Positions 7,663 to 11,905 of a DNA stretch of 11,905 nucleotides are shown here, piece after piece (position 1 is the stretch's first letter; the number at the start of each line of letters is the position of its first letter). Below the pieces are notes generated by a model. It made no database searches. It was not told the origin of the DNA and saw only the letters and a list, made by a program, of their open reading frames with translations. The position numbers were made by a program, and so were the translations under genes. This stretch comes from Sodalis-like endosymbiont of Proechinophthirus fluctus. GTDB taxonomy: Bacteria; Pseudomonadota; Gammaproteobacteria; Enterobacterales; Enterobacteriaceae. The stretch is from positions 1 to 11,905 of the forward strand of contig NZ_LECR01000022.1 in assembly GCF_001602625.1 (NCBI RefSeq), read 5' to 3'.

Positions 7663-10251
7663 TTACTTTTTGGTCATCTGCCATTGACCATCAATATAGA
7701 AAGCGGTCCAGCCGGTGGCCTTGCCGTCCTTTTCCGAAGAGATATACTGTTGCTTAGTTTTACGGCTGAAACGCACTAGGGTGCTATTGCCTTCGTCATC
7801 CTCGACAGGCGCATCGGCCAAATAGCGCAGTTTTTTCGGCAGGCGATCGCGGAAACGGGCCAGCTCCGCAACCAGTGGCGCGCGAGTCTCATGAGATTTT
7901 GGGAATGTGTTGGCGGCTAGAAAGATCCCTGCCGTACCGGCACGCAGCACAAAATAGGCGTCCGACTTCTCGCAAGGCAACTCGGGCAAAGGCACCGGAT
8001 TTTCCTTTGGAGGCGCCACATCGCCGTTGCGCAGGATCTTACGGGTGTTCTTACAGTCGTCGTTGATACAAGCCATGTATTTGCCAAAACGCCCTAATTT
8101 CAACTGCATGTCTGAACTGCATTTTTCACATTCTATCACCGGACCGTCGTAGCCACTGATACGGAACTCACCTTGTTCGATTTCGTAGCCGTCACACAAC
8201 GGATTGTTGCCGCACACGTGGAGTTTACGCTGGCCGTCGATGACATAACTGTCCATGGCGGTACTGCATTTCCTGCAGCGGCGGCGTGCGCGCAGCGCAT
8301 TGGTCTCCGCATCGTCGCCCTCAAGCACGTTCAGGGTTTCCACTTCTAGGATCATATTAATGGTATTTTTGCAGCGCTCTTTCGGCGGCAGCGCGTAGCC
8401 TGAACAGCCTAGGAATACACCGGTGCTGGCGGTACGGATCCCCATCTTGCGACCACAGGTAGGGCAATCTATGCTGGTCATCACCATTTGATTAGGCCGC
8501 ATACCTCCATCTTCGGGATTTTTTTCGGCATTTTCCAACTGCTGAATAAATTTGTCAAAAAACGCGTCAAGCACGCTCTTCCACTCCTGCTGATTTGTGG
8601 CTACCTGATCGAGGGTATCCTCCATGTTGGCGGTAAAATCGTAATTCATCAGCTCGCGGAAGTTCTCTTCTAAGCGATCGGTAACGATTTCGCCTATTTT
8701 CTCTGCGTAAAAACGACGATTTTCCACGTGGACATAGCCGCGATCCTGAATGGTGGAGATTATCGACACATACGTCGACGGCCGGCCAATGCCGCGTTTT
8801 TCCAGCTCTTTCACTAGTGAGGCTTCGCTATAGCGGGCGGGCGGCTTTGTGAAATGCCGGCTGGGCAGCAGCCTGCTAAGCTTCAGCGTCTCGCCTTCCT
8901 CCACCGCTGGCAGGGTCCGATCTTCGTCGCCCTTGCGCAACGCTGGCATCACTTTGGTCCAACCATCAAAACGTAGGGTACGGCCGCGGGCGCGCAGTTG
9001 AAACTCGCCGGCGGTCACAGTCAGCGTTGTGGAATCGTATTGCGCTGGCGTCATTTGACATGCGACAAATTGACGCCAGATCAGCTGATAAAGTTTCTGC
9101 GCGTCAACTTCCATGTCTTTCAACTGCTCAGCCAAAGCATTGATATCGGAGGGGCGGATCGCCTCATGTGCTTCCTGGGCGTTGTTCTTACTGGCGTATT
9201 CGTTGGGCTGCTTCGGCAAATACAGGTTGCTGAATGATGCGCTGATATAGCCACGTGCCATATTAAGAGCATCCTGACTTATATTGGTGGAGTCGGTACG
9301 CATATAAGTAATATATCCGGCTTCATACAGCCGCTGCGCCAACATCATGGTTTTCTTCACGCCATAGCCTAAGCGGGTGCTGGCCGCTTGCTGTAGCGTC
9401 GAGGTAGTGAACGGGCCACCCGGTTTGCTGCTGATAGGCTTATCGTCACGGTCGCTGACTACGTAATCGGTATTTTCAAACCCATAGAGAGCTTCCTGAA
9501 TTTGCTGATGATTTACCGGCTTGAAGGGTTTGTCTTGCTGATGCGTTACCTGCATCACCAAGGGAAACGCCTGCGCCGTCTGCAGATCGGCGTGCAGTTT
9601 CCAATACTCCTCAGGCACAAAGGCTCTGATTTCCCGCTCTCGTTCCACTACCAGTCTGACCGCCACCGATTGGACCCGTCCAGCCGACAGGCCACGGGCG
9701 ATTTTTTTCCACAGTAAGGGCGAGACCATATAGCCAACGACACGGTCCATGAACCGCCGCGCTTGTTGGGCGTTGACCCGGTCAATATTCAACTCCCCTG
9801 GCTGTTCAAAGGCCTGAGTTATCGCGTTTTGGGTAATTTCATTAAACACTACTCGGCTAAAACGTTTATCATCACCACCGATAACTTCACGTAGATGCCA
9901 GGCAATCGCCTCCCCTTCGCGGTCAAGGTCGGTTGCGAGGTAGATGTGATCGGCTTTTTCTGCCAGCGCTTTTAGCTCAGTCACTACTTTCTCTTTACCG
10001 GGCAAAATCGCATACTGCGCTTTCCAGCCATGGTAAGGATCGATGCCCATCCGGTTGACCAACGCATGCTGCGGGTCAGGTTTACCTTTTTTCTTTTTAC
10101 TAGCATCGACGCTCTTTTGACTACCTGAACCACTGGTGGGCAAATCGCGGATGTGACCGACGCTGGACTTAACCACATAGTCTTTGCCTAAATATTTATT
10201 AATCGTTTTGGCTTTGGCTGGCGATTCAACGATAACAAGAGCTATACCCAT
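7663..10251 (-). CDS. topA: DNA topoisomerase I (TopA)
   Basis: Type IA topoisomerase that removes negative supercoils behind RNA polymerase, balancing gyrase. The product is 862 residues, against 865 in E. coli. Visible in order: the Toprim domain with E9 ([12 protein letters not shown]) and the acidic DLDREGE triad (about 108-112); the active-site tyrosine at about 316 in [21 protein letters not shown]; three four-cysteine zinc ribbons (CPTC...C...C, CRKC...C...C, CEKC...C...C); and the two C-terminal ribbons lacking cysteines. The start is the ATG at 10251 giving [10 protein letters not shown], with AGGT four bases upstream; the frame stays open 22 codons further up to 10317, but that part has no homology. 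The linker near residue 45 is three residues shorter than in E. coli. Intact; it ends with a strong terminator. Confidence 0.98.
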   Translation of the reverse strand: MGIALVIVESPAKAKTINKYLGKDYVVKSSVGHIRDLPTSGSGSQKSVDASKKKKGKPDPQHALVNRMGIDPYHGWKAQYAILPGKEKVVTELKALAEKADHIYLATDLDREGEAIAWHLREVIGGDDKRFSRVVFNEITQNAITQAFEQPGELNIDRVNAQQARRFMDRVVGYMVSPLLWKKIARGLSAGRVQSVAVRLVVEREREIRAFVPEEYWKLHADLQTAQAFPLVMQVTHQQDKPFKPVNHQQIQEALYGFENTDYVVSDRDDKPISSKPGGPFTTSTLQQAASTRLGYGVKKTMMLAQRLYEAGYITYMRTDSTNISQDALNMARGYISASFSNLYLPKQPNEYASKNNAQEAHEAIRPSDINALAEQLKDMEVDAQKLYQLIWRQFVACQMTPAQYDSTTLTVTAGEFQLRARGRTLRFDGWTKVMPALRKGDEDRTLPAVEEGETLKLSRLLPSRHFTKPPARYSEASLVKELEKRGIGRPSTYVSIISTIQDRGYVHVENRRFYAEKIGEIVTDRLEENFRELMNYDFTANMEDTLDQVATNQQEWKSVLDAFFDKFIQQLENAEKNPEDGGMRPNQMVMTSIDCPTCGRKMGIRTASTGVFLGCSGYALPPKERCKNTINMILEVETLNVLEGDDAETNALRARRRCRKCSTAMDSYVIDGQRKLHVCGNNPLCDGYEIEQGEFRISGYDGPVIECEKCSSDMQLKLGRFGKYMACINDDCKNTRKILRNGDVAPPKENPVPLPELPCEKSDAYFVLRAGTAGIFLAANTFPKSHETRAPLVAELARFRDRLPKKLRYLADAPVEDDEGNSTLVRFSRKTKQQYISSEKDGKATGWTAFYIDGQWQMTKK

Positions 10252-10509
10252 TTTTACCTTTACCTGAATGATGTCTTCTGCAATAAGAAGTTTTTGCGCT
10301 AGACCCTGGCTGGGCATGCCTCTTTTTTATATTGCGGCAGCGCCGACAAAAATCAACCTGTTTTTGTCACGCTCACTAGACATAAGAAAGGTAGGTCAAC
10401 TTATTGTTAATAAGCTTATTTTTATAATAATCGCCGGCAATCGCTGCTTACTTTCCCCGCTAATCGGTAACAAAGTAACCACCCGACGCGCCGAAGGGCT
10501 GCACTGTAC
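10252..10509. promoter_or_regulatory. Divergent topA/yciN control region
   Basis: This region must hold the topA promoters on the minus strand. A candidate there is TTGATT with an A+T-rich AATATAAAA about 17-19 bases further, followed by a leader of about 70 bases; matches are imperfect, which is common for supercoiling-sensitive promoters. In E. coli several topA promoters and Fis sites occupy this interval; I cannot identify Fis sites by eye. The centre (10398-10432) is markedly A+T-rich. Confidence 0.45.
10401..10428 (+). promoter_or_regulatory. Probable promoter toward yciN, with internal palindrome
   Basis: TTATTG (10401-10406) and a consensus TATAAT (10423-10428) are separated by 16 bases. 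Between them is the exact 12-base palindrome AATAAGCTTATT (10409-10420), which could bind a dimeric regulator or simply reflect A+T-rich composition. The promoter points to yciN, whose start is about 80 bases downstream. Confidence 0.45.
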
Positions 10510-10753
10510 ATGATAAAAAACCGGTGCAACCAATAAGCAGAGGAAAAATTGCTTTACCCGCTACGCAATTAGAAATACAGTAAAATAAACAAATAAACCT
10601 TAGTCGGTTTTCCGACAAACACAACCGAGTATTACAAGCGGTGAATTTTTTCTTGATGAGCAAGGAATACCGACGTAGAAAACCACTGCCGTATTTAATA
10701 TGTTTAAACATCTCGCCCATGTTCTATCGGAAAAATATCATCTGGCAGATTGA
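10510..10753 (+). pseudogene. yciN: YciN, small protein of unknown function, degraded
   Basis: E. coli YciN is a protein of 83 residues without an established function, divergent from topA. The C-terminus is unmistakable: DEQGIPT, then TAG, then KTTAVFNMFKHLAHVLSEKY and HLAD with TGA at 10751-10753 (E. coli has NMFKHLAHVLSEKYHLVD). The start is probably ATG 10510-10512, where one missing base after ATG shifts the frame before KKPVQPISR (E. coli NKETQPIDR). The middle is poorly conserved, carries a stop, and lost one or more bases around 10631 where E. coli reads VLVFTGD. The span is 244 bases against 252 in E. coli. Same position and orientation relative to topA as in E. coli. Non-functional. 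Confidence 0.92.
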
Positions 10754-11137
10754 TATACTGTACCGCTGCCTCAGCCGATGCCGTAATGAACGCCCGTCAT
10801 CCAGTCAGTCTGACAGACGTCGACATTCAACGCGGCATAAATCTCTCGGTGACGGACGTTATCAAATGAAAGACCAGGCTGAATGTCAGCACTGCCGGGA
10901 CGTCGCTTCTCACGCTTGGCCAGAAATTAGGGGCGACAAACGCCAAGGAGGGGACCGCCTCAAACCATTGTCCTCATGTTATAGCTCAAGACTGGCATTA
11001 AAACTAGACAGTATCTCAAACTGTCAGGTACGCCGCTTTACGAAAGCGCGCGGTAGCCGGCCATCCGTCTTTGTATCACCTATACAATGGTGGCGCATCC
11101 AGTATTGGCGTATCAAGATTGCCGCGGGCCTGCGGGT
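10754..11137. other. Unassigned DNA between convergent yciN and sohB remnants
   Basis: I recognise no gene here. Two conflicting frames look somewhat protein-like over 10760-10880: plus strand ADAVMNARHPVSLTDVDIQR and minus strand NVRHREIYAALNVDVCQTDW. Both are broken by stops soon after, and neither can be assigned. A GACAGT/ACTGTC inverted repeat with a 7-base loop lies near 11008-11027. The stretch may be a heavily decayed gene or plain spacer. Confidence 0.35.
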
Positions 11138-11794
11138 TACAGCAGAGGCTTTTACGAGCGCTCCAATAGCGCAGAAGCCGTTGTTCCAGGATTCGCGGCG
11201 CTATCGGTAAAACGATTTATCCAGCGTTTAAACACAATAAAACGCACGCTTATCACTTAATAGCGCACTAATTACTCAATAAGCACATCGTCGCTGGTAC
11301 CAGATAGCATCCACCAACCCCAAATGCTTTGCCTGCTCGCTATACCAATGTTCAACCCGCTGGCGACGACATCGACATCCAGCGCGGAACGCACGCGCTA
11401 AACAAAGGTATTGAACAACTGATGGGTCTTATTCAACTCCTGCTGGAACTTTTCGCGCCCGGTAGAAGAATTTTCTCGCCAAACAGCATCAGTGTCCGCT
11501 TGTATAGGCACCGGTGGTATACAACTCCATATCAATATCGTTACATTTTTATAAGTAGTTGAATTTATGGATCTTCGCAACCACTCCGATGGAGACGATA
11601 ATGGCAAGGAGGCCGCGACAATGTAGTCGGCGACAAAGGCCATCATATTAACCGCCGCTTGTGGTGACCTTATCTACCGCCACGGTGAGCGGAATTCCCT
11701 TTTCCCACAGTCGCTGGAGTTTCGCTGATTGCCAATACCACTCACTGGTAAGGGTTTTGGCCAGAAAAAGTTTGTACAACGAAATAAATTCCAC
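11138..11794 (-). pseudogene. sohB: SohB, inner-membrane S49 peptidase, degraded with internal deletion
   Basis: SohB is a signal peptide peptidase-like (S49) inner-membrane protease. The N-terminus survives as VEFISLYKLFLAKTLT from GTG 11794-11792 (E. coli MELLSEYGLFLAKIVT), with AAAGG just upstream. It is followed after only a few codons by KLQRLWEKGIPLTVAVDKV, which in E. coli is near residue 160, so about 130 codons are missing. The serine motif reads SGG and is then split by one extra base (GGT TAA TAT). Later pieces are MMAFVADYIV, a shifted middle, REKFQQELNKTHQLFNTFV (to about 11400), TSDDVLIE then TAA near 11275, and RWINRFTDSAA with shifted RLLRYWSARK near the end. The remnant spans about 655 bases against 1050 in E. 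coli. The 3' limit is approximate. Confidence 0.93.
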
Positions 11795-11905
11795 AAAACC
11801 TTTGCTAATAATGAGAACAGTCGACAGCTATCCTAACCAAGGCTCTGCGCCGCGTCTCTTAGAAAATCAGAATATTGCCGCCAGGGCAGGGTGAAGGTGC
11901 CTGCA
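11795..11905. other. Upstream of sohB
   Basis: In E. coli, yciK lies beyond this point and is divergent from sohB. I find no yciK start within these bases and no clear promoter. Confidence 0.25.

Noticed and set aside
10252..10317. Upstream extension of topA by 22 codons
   Set aside because: The open frame is accidental; homology and a ribosome site begin at [10 protein letters not shown], and the extension covers the expected promoter and leader.
10641..11210. A plus-strand frame of 189 codons crossing yciN and sohB remnants
   Set aside because: It is in the wrong frame for yciN, its composition is unlike a protein (many R, S, C, H), and it overlaps the sohB 3' remnant on the other strand.

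Overview
The window looks like a chromosomal segment of an enterobacterial insect symbiont in an early to middle stage of genome erosion, most like Sodalis (S. glossinidius or a close relative). That is my inference. Its basis is that every recognisable protein aligns closely, from memory, with its E. coli K-12 counterpart; the gene order matches the E. coli block sohB-yciN-topA-cysB-acnA-ribA-pgpB-lapA-lapB read in reverse; and about half the genes carry many recent, still readable lesions while their neighbours are intact. I see no insertion sequence, tRNA, rRNA, CRISPR array or phage gene.

Layout. At 95-1591 (minus strand) is the intact lapA-lapB pair for control of LPS assembly. At 1592-2139, where E. 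coli has pgpB, pgpB is absent; instead there is a broken reading frame for a small membrane protein of unknown identity. ribA (2140-2739, plus) is intact. From 2740 to 3538 lie a structured intergenic stretch and a frameshifted, unrecognised small gene with a very good ribosome binding site. acnA (3539-6162, minus) and cysB (6484-7464, minus) are nearly full-length wrecks. topA (7663-10251, minus) is intact and followed by a clear terminator. yciN (10510-10753, plus) and sohB (about 11138-11794, minus) are pseudogenes converging on about 385 bases of unassigned DNA.

How it fits together. The survivors serve functions that are hard to lose: LapA/LapB control LpxC turnover and so LPS level, RibA commits GTP to riboflavin, and TopA relaxes negative supercoils. 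The losses are more dispensable: one of two aconitases, the regulator of sulfate/cysteine assimilation, a phosphatase with redundant partners, an inner-membrane peptidase and a small protein of unknown role. The acnA wreck is the most informative: it holds three separate short tandem duplications (15, 17 and 23 bp), one splitting the reading frame just after an iron-sulfur ligand motif, plus a one-base deletion next to the other two ligands.

I found no convincing novel multi-gene system. The two items most worth checking as undescribed are the degraded membrane-protein gene divergent from ribA (1780-2121, minus) and the degraded gene of about 120 codons between ribA and acnA (3040-3400, minus).
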